Positions 1 through 5,691 of a stretch of 5,944 nucleotides of DNA are shown piece after piece. The translations under genes and the position numbers were made by a program. Every line of letters starts with the position of its first letter. Positions within the stretch are counted from its first letter, which is position 1. A model generated the notes under the pieces. It saw only the letters and a program-made list of their open reading frames with translations. It did not search any database and had not been told where the DNA came from. The DNA lies in assembly GCA_934643765.1 (NCBI GenBank), contig CAKUCT010000123.1, positions 1 through 5,944 of the forward strand. Reading direction: 5' to 3'. Origin of the DNA: an uncultured Oscillospiraceae bacterium. GTDB taxonomy: Bacteria; Bacillota; Clostridia; Oscillospirales; Oscillospiraceae.

Positions 1-1
1 G

Positions 2-721
2 TTCTCGGTCAACCGCGCGACGGGCAGCATGAGCCTGGTGTCCATTCCGCGCGATACGCTCATTTACTGCGAGTACGCCGTGCCGAAGATCAACTCGGCC
101 TATGGCTGGGCCTCCGGCGGCGAAGATGGTATGCAGCAGCTATTAAAGCGCGTGGAGGAAATCATCGGCTTTGCGCCGGACGGTTATGTGCTGGTGGATC
201 TGTCGGTATTTGAGTCGCTGGTGGATCTGATGGGCGGCGTGGACTTTGATGTCCCGGTCGACATGCACTACGAAGACCCGAGCCAGAACCTCTCCATCAA
301 CCTCCCGGCCGGTGAGCAGCATTTAAACGGCGAACAGGCGATGCAGGTGGTGCGGTTCCGTTCGGGCTACGCGATGCAGGATCTTGATCGCGTGCAGACG
401 CAGCGGGCCTTTGTCTCGGCGGCGCTTTCCCAGTGGACATCGTTTAAGGGCCTTGTGCATCTGCCATCTGCCATCCGTCTTCTGCAGGACGCGTCCATGA
501 CAGATCTGTCAGCCCGGGAGTTTATCTGGCTTGCCGAGAGCGCGCTGCTCTGCAGCCGCGGGACGGTGCAGACCAGAACACTTCCCGGAACGGCCAGCTA
601 TATTGCGGGCGGCTCTTACTATGTGCTCGACGCGGCGGGTGTGGCAGAGACGGTCAATGCCTGCTGCAATCCCTATGAGCAGGCCGTCGCAGTATCCAAT
701 CTATATATCCGAGTGGGGTAA
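2..721 (+). CDS. LCP (LytR-CpsA-Psr) family cell-wall ligase, 5'-truncated by the window edge
   Basis: LCP proteins are membrane-anchored extracytoplasmic enzymes that transfer wall teichoic acids, capsule or other glycopolymers from a lipid carrier to peptidoglycan. The reading frame is open from base 2, and residues before the first ATG (base 29) already match the family, with VN..TGSMSLVSIPRDT, so ATG 29 is internal and the true start lies upstream. Visible motifs, counted from the fragment's first residue, are SIPRDT (14-19), KIN.AYG (29-35), GGVDFDVP (78-85), RFR (118-120) and DLDR..TQR (127-135). These are the arginines and aspartates that bind the polyprenyl pyrophosphate and metal in this family. 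The tail ends with GGSYYVLD and a CCNPY segment, a usual LCP ending. The N-terminal membrane anchor is not in the window. The gene is followed after 6 bases by the deacylase gene. The family call is firm; the polymer transferred cannot be read from sequence. Confidence 0.93.
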   Translation, partial: FSVNRATGSMSLVSIPRDTLIYCEYAVPKINSAYGWASGGEDGMQQLLKRVEEIIGFAPDGYVLVDLSVFESLVDLMGGVDFDVPVDMHYEDPSQNLSINLPAGEQHLNGEQAMQVVRFRSGYAMQDLDRVQTQRAFVSAALSQWTSFKGLVHLPSAIRLLQDASMTDLSAREFIWLAESALLCSRGTVQTRTLPGTASYIAGGSYYVLDAAGVAETVNACCNPYEQAVAVSNLYIRVG

Positions 722-727
722 AAAACA
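715..727 (+). promoter_or_regulatory. Weak Shine-Dalgarno for the deacylase gene, overlapping the end of the LCP gene
   Basis: A GGGG run at 715-718, inside the last LCP codons, lies 9 bases before the ATG at 728, and the LCP stop codon TAA (719-721) lies between the two. It is a poor match to AGGAGG. With only 6 bases between the genes and no promoter-like sequence, translation of the second gene is probably coupled to the first. The coupling is inferred. Confidence 0.5.
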
Positions 728-1288
728 ATGAAACATGTCCTTTATACAGGCCGTCCGGAAGACGCGGCGGAACGGCTTCCAAAAGAGCTTGCGTGCTACG
801 AGCTTCTCGATGGACTTGGCATTTCGTATACCAGAGTCGACCACGAGTTTGCCGATACGATTGAAGCGTGTGAGGCGGTGGAGCAGGTTCTGGGCGAGAA
901 AATCTGCAAGAATCTGTTTCTCTGCAACCGGCAGAAGACGAACTTCTATCTTCTGATGATGCCGGGTGAGAAGGTATTCAAGACGAAAGACCTCTCCAAG
1001 CAGCTCGGCGTGGCGCGGCTGTCGTTTGCCTCGCCGGAGGATATGCTGCGGCTGCTGAACATCACGCCGGGCTCTGTGAGCGTGCTGGGGCTGATGAACG
1101 ACCGGGAAAATGAGGTGCAGCTGGTCATCGATAAGCCGGTGCTGGAAGATGCGCATTTTGGCTGCCACCCGTGCATCAACTCGTCCACGCTTGCCATCTC
1201 CACAAAAGATCTGATGGAGAAAATTCTGCCCGCGGTACACCATGAGGCGATCCTGGTGGACCTGCCGGAAGAACAATCGGAAGTATAA
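728..1288 (+). CDS. YbaK/ProX-type aminoacyl-tRNA deacylase (prolyl-tRNA synthetase-associated domain protein)
   Basis: This 186-residue protein matches free-standing relatives of the editing domain of prolyl-tRNA synthetase, which hydrolyse mischarged tRNA, typically Ala-tRNA(Pro) or related pairs, in the cytoplasm. The sequence shows ICKNLFLCN around Lys61, the lysine expected in the active site of the YbaK/ProX fold. It also has RLSFAS (97-102), ITPGSVSVLGLMND (112-125) and GCHPCINSST (145-154), which corresponds to the GxHP..N substrate-loop motif of the family. The N-terminal 25 residues (GRPED..ERLPKEL..YELLD) are typical of the clostridial branch of this family. There is no aminoacyl-tRNA synthetase domain, so it acts in trans. 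It follows the LCP gene closely and is followed by a strong terminator, so it is the last gene of that operon. The family is clear; the exact mischarged substrate is inferred from relatives and could be other than Ala-tRNA(Pro). Confidence 0.9.
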   Translation: MKHVLYTGRPEDAAERLPKELACYELLDGLGISYTRVDHEFADTIEACEAVEQVLGEKICKNLFLCNRQKTNFYLLMMPGEKVFKTKDLSKQLGVARLSFASPEDMLRLLNITPGSVSVLGLMNDRENEVQLVIDKPVLEDAHFGCHPCINSSTLAISTKDLMEKILPAVHHEAILVDLPEEQSEV

Positions 1289-1297
1289 AAAAGATCA

Positions 1298-1336
1298 AAG
1301 CCCCGCCGGTGCATCGCACCGGCGGGGCTTATTTTT
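1298..1336. terminator. Bidirectional intrinsic terminator between convergent genes
   Basis: A perfect 15-bp GC-rich stem (1298-1312 with 1316-1330) closes a 3-base loop (1313-1315). On the plus strand it is followed by ATTTTT (1331-1336), which ends the LCP/deacylase operon 9 bases after its stop. Read on the minus strand, the same stem is followed by TTGATC and six T residues (complement of 1286-1297), so it could also stop transcripts from the phosphate transporter gene. The stem and T-runs are seen directly; two-way function is inferred. Confidence 0.9.
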
Positions 1337-1367
1337 GGGGGGATAATAGTATGCAGATTATAAATCT

Positions 1368-1400
1368 TAAATATCAGAAAACAGGGTGCTTTGATATTTA
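1368..1400. repeat. AT-rich inverted repeat containing the stop codon of the phosphate transporter gene
   Basis: TAAATATCA at 1368-1376 is exactly complementary to TGATATTTA at 1392-1400, with 15 bases between them. The right arm contains the TAA stop of the minus-strand transporter gene (1398-1400). The stem has only two G-C pairs and no T-run of note, so it is a weak hairpin. It may protect the 3' end or assist the stronger terminator at 1298-1330, or be chance in an AT-rich gap. Confidence 0.4.
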
Positions 1401-3146
1401 GACCAATGCGTATTCGCGGCTGTAAGCCTCGTAATCCTTGCGGAATGCGGGCGCACCGGATTTGATGCCGTCAAGATACTCGTGCAGCTCCAGACTCTTG
1501 TTCTGAGCCTCCAGGATGCAGCCGGCGATGTTGGAGCAGTGGTCGGCTACGCGCTCGAAGTTTGTAAGAAGATCTGTCCAGATAAAGCCCGTTTCCAGAC
1601 TGCACTGGCCGCTCTGCAGGCGCTGAATCTGGCGCGTGCGGAGCTGATCTTTGAGGGTGTCGATGACCTGCTCCAGCGGCTCGACGCGGCTGGCGCTGGC
1701 AAGATCGCCATTCTGGAAGGCAAGCAGACTCAGGCGGACGATTTCCTGAACCGCGTGCTCCATCGTGGAAAGCTCATGCAGCGCCTGCGGGGGAAGGGTG
1801 ATCTTTTTGCCGTGCAGCTCCTCGGCGGAATCGAGAATGTTCACCGCGTGGTCCGCGATGCGCTCAAAATCGCTGATGAGGTGCAGAAGTCTGCCCGACT
1901 CGTCGGCATCGGAGGCCGCCATGGGGCGGCGGGCAAGGGTAAGAAGATAGGTGCCGAGCCGGTCTTCGTAACGGTCGGTGCTGTCTTCCAGTTCACGGAT
2001 GCGGCTGGCCACGGCTGGAGAATCGGTTGTAAGAGATTCAATGGCGAGGTTCAATGCCTCAGAGGATTCCTTGGCCATGTCGAGCGCCACCACGCGGCAG
2101 CGCTCCACGGCGATGGCGGGGGTCGCCATCAGACGCTCGTCGAGCATCTGATCAGCCTGTGTGTCTGCCGCCTTGTGCTCTGGGACGATGGCAATCGAGA
2201 GCTTTTCAAGAAGGCCGCTTGCCGGCATCAGGATTGCGGTGCAGACGATGTTGAACACCGAGTGCGCCAGAGCGATGGAGGCGGCGGTTGCGGAATTTGC
2301 GAGGAAGACGGGATGGAGCATCGCGCGCACCGCGCAGAAGACGATCAGCATGACTGTTGTGCCGATGATGTTGAAGCTCAGGTGGACAACGGCGGCGCGC
2401 TTGGCGTTGGTGTTTGCGCCGATGGAAGAGAGCATCGCCGTGACGCAGGTGCCGATGTTCTGGCCCATGATGATCGGAATGGCCGAGGCCATGGTAATTG
2501 CGCCCGTGCTGGCCAATGCCTGCAGAACGCCGACGGAGGCAGAGGACGACTGGATGATGGCCGTGAAGATCGCGCCGACCAGAACGCCGAGAACAGGGTT
2601 GGAGAATACGAGAAGCAGGTTCCGGAAGCTCTCGCTCGAGCGAAGCGGGGCAACCGCGCCGCTCATAGCCTCCATGCCGTACATCAGGACGGCAAAGCCG
2701 AGAAGAATAGAGCCGGTGTCCTTCTGTTTCTCTTTTCCGGCCATGATGAGGATGATGCCGATGAGGGCCAGAATGGGCGTGAAGGACGAGGGCTTGAGCA
2801 GCTGGATAAACAGGCTGGAGCCGTCGAGACCGGCAAGACTCAGAAGCCAGGCCGTGACCGTCGTGCCGACGTTTGCGCCCATGATTACGTGAATGGCCTG
2901 CCGGAGCGTCATAAGCCCCGAGTTGACAAAGCCGACGACCATAACGGTTGTGGCCGAAGAGGACTGGATGACGGCTGTGACGCCGAGACCTGTCAGGAAG
3001 CCCGCCAGTTTGCTGCCGGTCAGCTTGCCGAGCAGCACCTTCAGCTGCCCGCCCGCGCGTTTTTCAAGAGCCGAACCCATCACGTTCATGCCGAACAGAA
3101 ACAGACTCAGACCACCGATCAGATTCAGAACATCAAAAAGACTCAT
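1398..3146 (-). CDS. Na+/phosphate cotransporter family protein with C-terminal PhoU-like domain
   Basis: This is a 582-residue inner-membrane protein of the NptA/Na-Pi cotransporter family, which takes up inorganic phosphate with sodium. Residues 1-320 are hydrophobic and contain the family's internal duplication: AVIQSSSATTVMV near 58-70 and AIIQSSSASVGVL near 196-208, each followed by a glycine-rich GxNxGT segment (GANVGTTVTAW 90-100, GQNIGTCVTAM 228-238). The QSSS loops form the substrate and ion path. Residues about 345-545 are a helical PhoU-like domain with two copies of its signature, DFERIADHAVNI (426-437) and NFERVADHCSNI (529-540). The length is normal for the two-domain form. The start at 3146 (MSLFDVL) is chosen because AGGAAGG lies 9 bases upstream; an in-frame ATG at 3185 adds 13 residues but has no ribosome site. 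It is a single-gene unit on the minus strand, convergent with the deacylase gene. Transport of phosphate is inferred from family; some members may have other roles. Confidence 0.93.
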   Translation of the reverse strand: MSLFDVLNLIGGLSLFLFGMNVMGSALEKRAGGQLKVLLGKLTGSKLAGFLTGLGVTAVIQSSSATTVMVVGFVNSGLMTLRQAIHVIMGANVGTTVTAWLLSLAGLDGSSLFIQLLKPSSFTPILALIGIILIMAGKEKQKDTGSILLGFAVLMYGMEAMSGAVAPLRSSESFRNLLLVFSNPVLGVLVGAIFTAIIQSSSASVGVLQALASTGAITMASAIPIIMGQNIGTCVTAMLSSIGANTNAKRAAVVHLSFNIIGTTVMLIVFCAVRAMLHPVFLANSATAASIALAHSVFNIVCTAILMPASGLLEKLSIAIVPEHKAADTQADQMLDERLMATPAIAVERCRVVALDMAKESSEALNLAIESLTTDSPAVASRIRELEDSTDRYEDRLGTYLLTLARRPMAASDADESGRLLHLISDFERIADHAVNILDSAEELHGKKITLPPQALHELSTMEHAVQEIVRLSLLAFQNGDLASASRVEPLEQVIDTLKDQLRTRQIQRLQSGQCSLETGFIWTDLLTNFERVADHCSNIAGCILEAQNKSLELHEYLDGIKSGAPAFRKDYEAYSREYALV

Positions 3147-3155
3147 GTACAATAA

Positions 3156-3162
3156 CCTTCCT
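3156..3162 (-). promoter_or_regulatory. Shine-Dalgarno fixing the transporter start at 3146
   Basis: Read on the minus strand this is AGGAAGG, 9 bases before the ATG at 3146-3144. The alternative upstream ATG at 3185 is preceded by no purine-rich site, so the shorter 582-residue protein is preferred. Confidence 0.8.
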
Positions 3163-3212
3163 GTTACAAAATTCAGACATCTCATTTACAGAAAGCATCA
3201 TACGGCGGCTGC

Positions 3213-3283
3213 GTAAAATCCGAGGCCAAAGGAATGTAAAATTTCGGTCAAACTTTTCGGCCAACGTTTAAGAAATGTAAAAT
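3213..3283 (-). repeat. Three copies of ATTTTAC upstream of the phosphate transporter gene
   Basis: Read on the minus strand, ATTTTAC occurs at 3277-3283, 3236-3242 and 3213-3219. The first two copies are part of a longer identical 10-mer ATTTTACATT (3274-3283 and 3233-3242), 41 bases apart. They lie in the roughly 200-base gap before the transporter gene, where its promoter must be. They contain TTTACA, which loosely resembles the TT(A/C/T)ACA repeats bound by PhoP in Bacillus, but the spacing is wrong for a standard PhoP box, and the copy farthest upstream of the gene overlaps a terminator stem. No convincing -35/-10 pair was found here; TATGAT at 3197-3202 is a possible -10 without a good -35. 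The regulatory role is speculative. Confidence 0.3.
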
Positions 3284-3311
3284 GCGCGCTGCTTTTGCAG
3301 CGCGCATTTTT
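3279..3311 (-). terminator. Intrinsic terminator of the blaI-M56 operon
   Basis: A perfect 14-bp stem (AAAATGCGCGCTGC, 3279-3292, with 3297-3310) encloses a TTTT loop (3293-3296). It lies 37 bases beyond the stop codon of the M56 gene. Read on the minus strand, the stem's last arm ends in ATTTTA followed by CATTTC, a modest T-tract. The nearest gene it can serve is the M56 gene; there is no plus-strand gene ending here. Confidence 0.82.
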
Positions 3312-3347
3312 GTGTAGATGGACTCTTTTTAAAAACGGTGTTTTTTG

Positions 3348-5177
3348 TCAATCACGAGAAATTTCTTTGCTGAGTGTATTATAAAAGCGGATATCGGGAC
3401 TGCTGTCGGGGTTCAGCGGGAATGCATCCGGCCACTCCAGAATCACCATCGCCGGGCAGGTGGTGACGGCAGCTTCCAGCTCCGTACCATCCCAGCTGGC
3501 GCGCACCTCGGCGAGATCTTCCCTGTGGGAGGTGATGATGGAGAAGCTTTTTCCAAGATCGTACCACGTGGAGGTTTCGGAATAGAAGGTGTCCTGGCTG
3601 ATGGAGGTTGTCAGCATGCGGATATAATAGCCCGGTATGGCGGCGTCGTAGGAGAAGACCGCGACACCGTTTTTGTCGCCATCGTAGGCGGCAAAGAGAA
3701 GGCCCGGAGTGCTTTCGGACTCATAAATGGAGTAAATCTGGATGCTCTCCCGGTCTGTCAGGTTGTTGCTCCGGCGGATGAGCGCGGTCAGCTCCTGCGT
3801 GGTGAAAAGCGTCGGGTCTGGCGTCAGCGAAAACAGCCAGCGCACAAGCGCCGTGTCCGTGTCCCAGCCGTAGCCCACGGCAAGCAGCAGCTGCTTGCCG
3901 GATTGCAGAACGAGGTAAAAGGGCGCGTGTGATTCCGCACCGGTTCTGCAGAGCCAGGCGGCTTTCACCCGCGACAGCTGCGCGCGGACACCCGGCTGCA
4001 GCAGGTCGCCGCCGTCCGGCGCCATCCAGTCGGCGTCAAAAAGTGCAAGAAGCTGTTTGCTGGGCAGAGAAATTTCCTGCAGCCAGCCGCGCTCGTTGAA
4101 GCTGGCGCCGGGCTGCTGTTCATAGAGCTTGTAATCTTCTGCAAGCGCGTAGGCAGGAAAATTGCCGTCTGTATAAGTAAAATCGAACTGCGGTGCAGTG
4201 TATAAGAGCGCGTTTGCTTGGTAGCGCTGGGCAAAGATGCCGTCCTTGGACGCGGGATTGAACAAAAGCCCTGCCCCGAGCGCGAGCACGAGGACAAGCG
4301 CCAGCGCGCAGATAAGCGTCTTCGGCTGCTTCCAGTTCAGCACTCGGCGGATGCGCTGCTCAGGCTCTGGCTGGCTGAAGGCGGGGAAGGGCGCGGCGGC
4401 CTTCGGGCCGGAGAGCGCGAGTAGCGTCTGGGCATAGTCGCAGCGCGCGGCCGGGTCAAGGACCCTTGTGGCCGCCTCGTCGCAGGCCAGCTCCAGATCA
4501 CGGCCAAACTGCCGGTAGCATACCCAGACGAGCGGGTTCGGCCAGTGGAGGCATAGGCAGGCAAATGCGAGCCATTTCAAGAGCGGGTCCAGTCTTCGGA
4601 TGTGCGTTTTTTCATGCAGCAGGACGAACGCGCGCTGCTGCGCGTCAAGGGATGCCGGGAGATAGATCCTTGGCCGGAAGAGGCCCAGGACGAATGCACT
4701 TTGCAGTGCGGGGCAGACGAAGACGCCGGGCTCTAATAAGCAAGCGCCCCGGAGCGATCTTCGCAGCCGCGCGAGCCGGAGCAGCTGAACGGCCAGAATG
4801 CCGCAGGCCCCGGCGGCCCAGACGAGCGCAGCCAGTTCCAGCGCAAGCTGCCGCCACTGCCGCGGCGTCTGGGACGATTGCGCGTTGGCGTTTTCGGGGT
4901 GTACAGACGCCTGCGGGCCTTCGATCAGCGCTTCAAGCGCAGATGACGTGGGGCGCGTTTGCATGGCGGCGGACGTTCTGGCCACGGGCTCGGGGATGAG
5001 GGAGACCGGCGCCTGCACCGATACCGGGACGAGCAGCCGGAAGCAGACGACGGCCCAGAGAAGCAGCGTCAGCCGCTTCGGTGCGCGCCGAAGCGCCAGC
5101 CGCGCCAGCAAAACGGCGAGCATAACCAGAATCGCAGCTGGCTCGCGCGCGCAAAGCGCGCCGAATGCAGCCATCAT
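3348..5177 (-). CDS. M56 family (BlaR1/MecR1-type) membrane metalloprotease sensor with unrecognised external domain
   Basis: The 609-residue protein has the BlaR1/MecR1 layout. Likely membrane segments are 13-28, 36-53, 112-134 and 287-306. The cytoplasmic zinc protease between segments 3 and 4 has AFVLGLFRPRIYLP (161-174), HEKTHIRRLDP (188-198; the HExxH zinc site with catalytic Glu189) and ELACDEAA (229-236), which likely supplies the third zinc ligand. In known members, binding of a ligand outside activates the protease, which leads to cleavage of the partner BlaI repressor. Residues 307-609 lie outside the membrane and are not recognised: no SxxK/SxN/KTG penicillin-binding set is visible, so this is not a standard beta-lactam sensor. 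The start ATG (5177) overlaps the repressor stop as ATGA; a second ATG follows directly at 5174. GAGGG (5185-5189) is its ribosome site, 7 bases away. The M56 call is firm; the signal is unknown. Confidence 0.9.
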   Translation of the reverse strand: MMAAFGALCAREPAAILVMLAVLLARLALRRAPKRLTLLLWAVVCFRLLVPVSVQAPVSLIPEPVARTSAAMQTRPTSSALEALIEGPQASVHPENANAQSSQTPRQWRQLALELAALVWAAGACGILAVQLLRLARLRRSLRGACLLEPGVFVCPALQSAFVLGLFRPRIYLPASLDAQQRAFVLLHEKTHIRRLDPLLKWLAFACLCLHWPNPLVWVCYRQFGRDLELACDEAATRVLDPAARCDYAQTLLALSGPKAAAPFPAFSQPEPEQRIRRVLNWKQPKTLICALALVLVLALGAGLLFNPASKDGIFAQRYQANALLYTAPQFDFTYTDGNFPAYALAEDYKLYEQQPGASFNERGWLQEISLPSKQLLALFDADWMAPDGGDLLQPGVRAQLSRVKAAWLCRTGAESHAPFYLVLQSGKQLLLAVGYGWDTDTALVRWLFSLTPDPTLFTTQELTALIRRSNNLTDRESIQIYSIYESESTPGLLFAAYDGDKNGVAVFSYDAAIPGYYIRMLTTSISQDTFYSETSTWYDLGKSFSIITSHREDLAEVRASWDGTELEAAVTTCPAMVILEWPDAFPLNPDSSPDIRFYNTLSKEISRD

Positions 5178-5539
5178 AGCTGCGCCCTCGCCGCGTCGAT
5201 GAGTGCTTGTAAAGAGTCGGCCTGCTCGCGTGTCAGGGTGTTTTCCCGCGTGAACGCGGCAAGAAACGCCGGAAGCGAGCCGCCGAAGCTGGAGGCGACA
5301 AAGCCGCGGCTTTCCCGGCAGAGATAATCCTCGCGCGAAAGAAGCGCGCGGACAGTGCCGTTGTCATTTTGGAACAGGCCCTTTTCACAGAGTCTTCGAA
5401 GGACGGTGTAGGTTGTGGACTTTTTCCAGCCGAGCGCGCCGTTTGCAAGGCGGACAAGCTCGCCCGAGGCGACCGGCGCGTGCTGCCAGATGAGCTCCGC
5501 GAAGCGCAGCTCCGTCGGGCCGAGCGAAAATTCAGACAT
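5174..5539 (-). CDS. BlaI/MecI/CopY family transcriptional repressor
   Basis: This 121-residue winged-helix DNA-binding protein matches the BlaI family at normal length. The wing-helix part is residues 6-75: LGPTELRFAELIWQ leads into helix 1, and WKKSTTYTVLRRLCEKGLF (38-56) is the recognition helix region with the typical TV..LLRRL-like pattern. SREDYLCRESRGFVASSFGGSLPAFLAAF (68-96) matches the family's linker and dimerisation region. It should bind as a dimer to the two TACA/TGTA dyads just upstream, repressing its own operon until the M56 partner causes its cleavage. The start is supported by a perfect AGGAGG 6 bases before the ATG at 5539. It overlaps the protease gene by 4 bp, so the two are translationally coupled. 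At the place aligned with the Asn-Phe cleavage bond of staphylococcal BlaI this protein has Ala95-Phe96, by my hand alignment. Operon and regulation are well supported; the downstream targets are unknown. Confidence 0.92.
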   Translation of the reverse strand: MSEFSLGPTELRFAELIWQHAPVASGELVRLANGALGWKKSTTYTVLRRLCEKGLFQNDNGTVRALLSREDYLCRESRGFVASSFGGSLPAFLAAFTRENTLTREQADSLQALIDAARAQL

Positions 5540-5543
5540 AGAG

Positions 5544-5551
5544 CACCTCCT
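5544..5551 (-). promoter_or_regulatory. Strong Shine-Dalgarno of the BlaI-like gene
   Basis: Read on the minus strand this is AGGAGGTG, with AGGAGG ending 6 bases before the ATG at 5539-5537. It is the best ribosome site in the window and settles the repressor's start codon. Confidence 0.9.
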
Positions 5552-5558
5552 GAAAATG

Positions 5559-5575
5559 GTTTACATCTTGTAGAC
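5559..5575. promoter_or_regulatory. BlaI-type operator 1 (downstream of the promoter -10)
   Basis: GTTTACA (5559-5565), three bases TCT, then TGTAGAC (5569-5575) form a 17-bp dyad with the TACA/TGTA core typical of BlaI/MecI/CopY operators. The arms are complementary at six of seven positions. It covers roughly +3 to +19 relative to the predicted start of transcription, so bound repressor would block promoter clearance. The match to the family's operator type is by eye; binding is inferred. Confidence 0.82.
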
Positions 5576-5584
5576 TACGTTTGA

Positions 5585-5613
5585 AGTTTACAATATGTAG
5601 ACCAGAATGTCAA
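5585..5613 (-). promoter_or_regulatory. Sigma-A-type promoter of the blaI-M56 operon
   Basis: Read on the minus strand, a perfect -35 TTGACA (5613-5608) is separated by 17 bases from a -10 TAAACT (5590-5585; four of six matches to TATAAT). Transcription should begin near 5578, leaving a leader of about 40 bases. The perfect -35 and spacing support the call; the -10 is only moderate. Confidence 0.78.
5586..5602. promoter_or_regulatory. BlaI-type operator 2 (between -35 and -10)
   Basis: GTTTACA (5586-5592), ATA, TGTAGAC (5596-5602) has the same 17-bp plan and identical arms as operator 1, with start-to-start distance of 27 bp. It fills the promoter spacer and overlaps the -10 element, so a bound repressor would exclude RNA polymerase. 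Two identical arms with different 3-base centres argue against chance. Confidence 0.85.
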
Positions 5614-5615
5614 GC

Positions 5616-5646
5616 AAAAAATCCCCGCCATACCGGCGGAGATTTT
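5616..5646 (-). terminator. Intrinsic terminator downstream of the histidine kinase gene
   Basis: Arms 5618-5629 and 5635-5646 pair over 12 positions around a 5-base loop. The one imperfect pair (5624 with 5640) is a G-U wobble in minus-strand RNA but a C-A mismatch in plus-strand RNA, which favours minus-strand use. On that strand the stem ends in a run of six T residues (complement of 5616-5621). It lies about 70 bases past the kinase stop codon and only 2 bases from the -35 of the next operon, insulating that promoter from read-through. Confidence 0.88.
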
Positions 5647-5691
5647 AGGAAGTGCGTCACGTAGAGTTTTACCTGGCGGGGCGTGATCTCA

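Noticed and set aside
29..721. ATG at 29 as the true start of the LCP gene
   Set aside because: The residues encoded before it (from base 2) continue the LCP family sequence, and the membrane anchor would be missing, so the gene starts outside the window.
701..1276. Open frame of 191 codons on the minus strand opposite the deacylase gene
   Set aside because: The deacylase frame has family motifs, a matching length and operon context. The opposite frame is rich in His, Arg and Gln, with no motif and no ribosome site.
1351..1401. 16-codon open frame (MQIINLKYQKTGCFDI) preceded by a run of G
   Set aside because: It lies after a terminator with no promoter, overlaps the opposing gene's stop, and the G-run is not a proper ribosome site. 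Too short to support without conservation or expression data.
1482..3155. Long open frame of 557 codons on the plus strand, opposite the phosphate transporter gene
   Set aside because: It is antisense to a gene with clear duplicated QSSS motifs and PhoU signatures. Its translation is low-complexity, rich in D, G, H, R and A, with no recognisable motif, as expected from the mirror frame of a GC-rich gene.
3147..3185. Upstream ATG at 3185 as start of the transporter gene, giving 595 residues
   Set aside because: There is no Shine-Dalgarno before 3185, while AGGAAGG stands 9 bases before the ATG at 3146, and the family normally begins close to the first membrane helix.
3331..3345. AAAAAC/GTTTTT mini-hairpin just after the M56 stop codon
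   Set aside because: Six pairs with only one G-C, in an A/T-run region; a much stronger terminator follows at 3279-3311.
3345..3932. Open frame of 195 codons on the plus strand opposite the end of the M56 gene, and other open frames opposite it between 4218 and 5327
   Set aside because: They are shadows of the M56 and BlaI genes. Their products are Arg/Ala/Gly-rich, without motifs, and they overlap each other.
3348..5539. A beta-lactam resistance operon (bla or mec)
   Set aside because: The regulator and protease families match, but the external domain has no penicillin-binding motifs and no beta-lactamase or PBP2a gene is present, so resistance should not be inferred.
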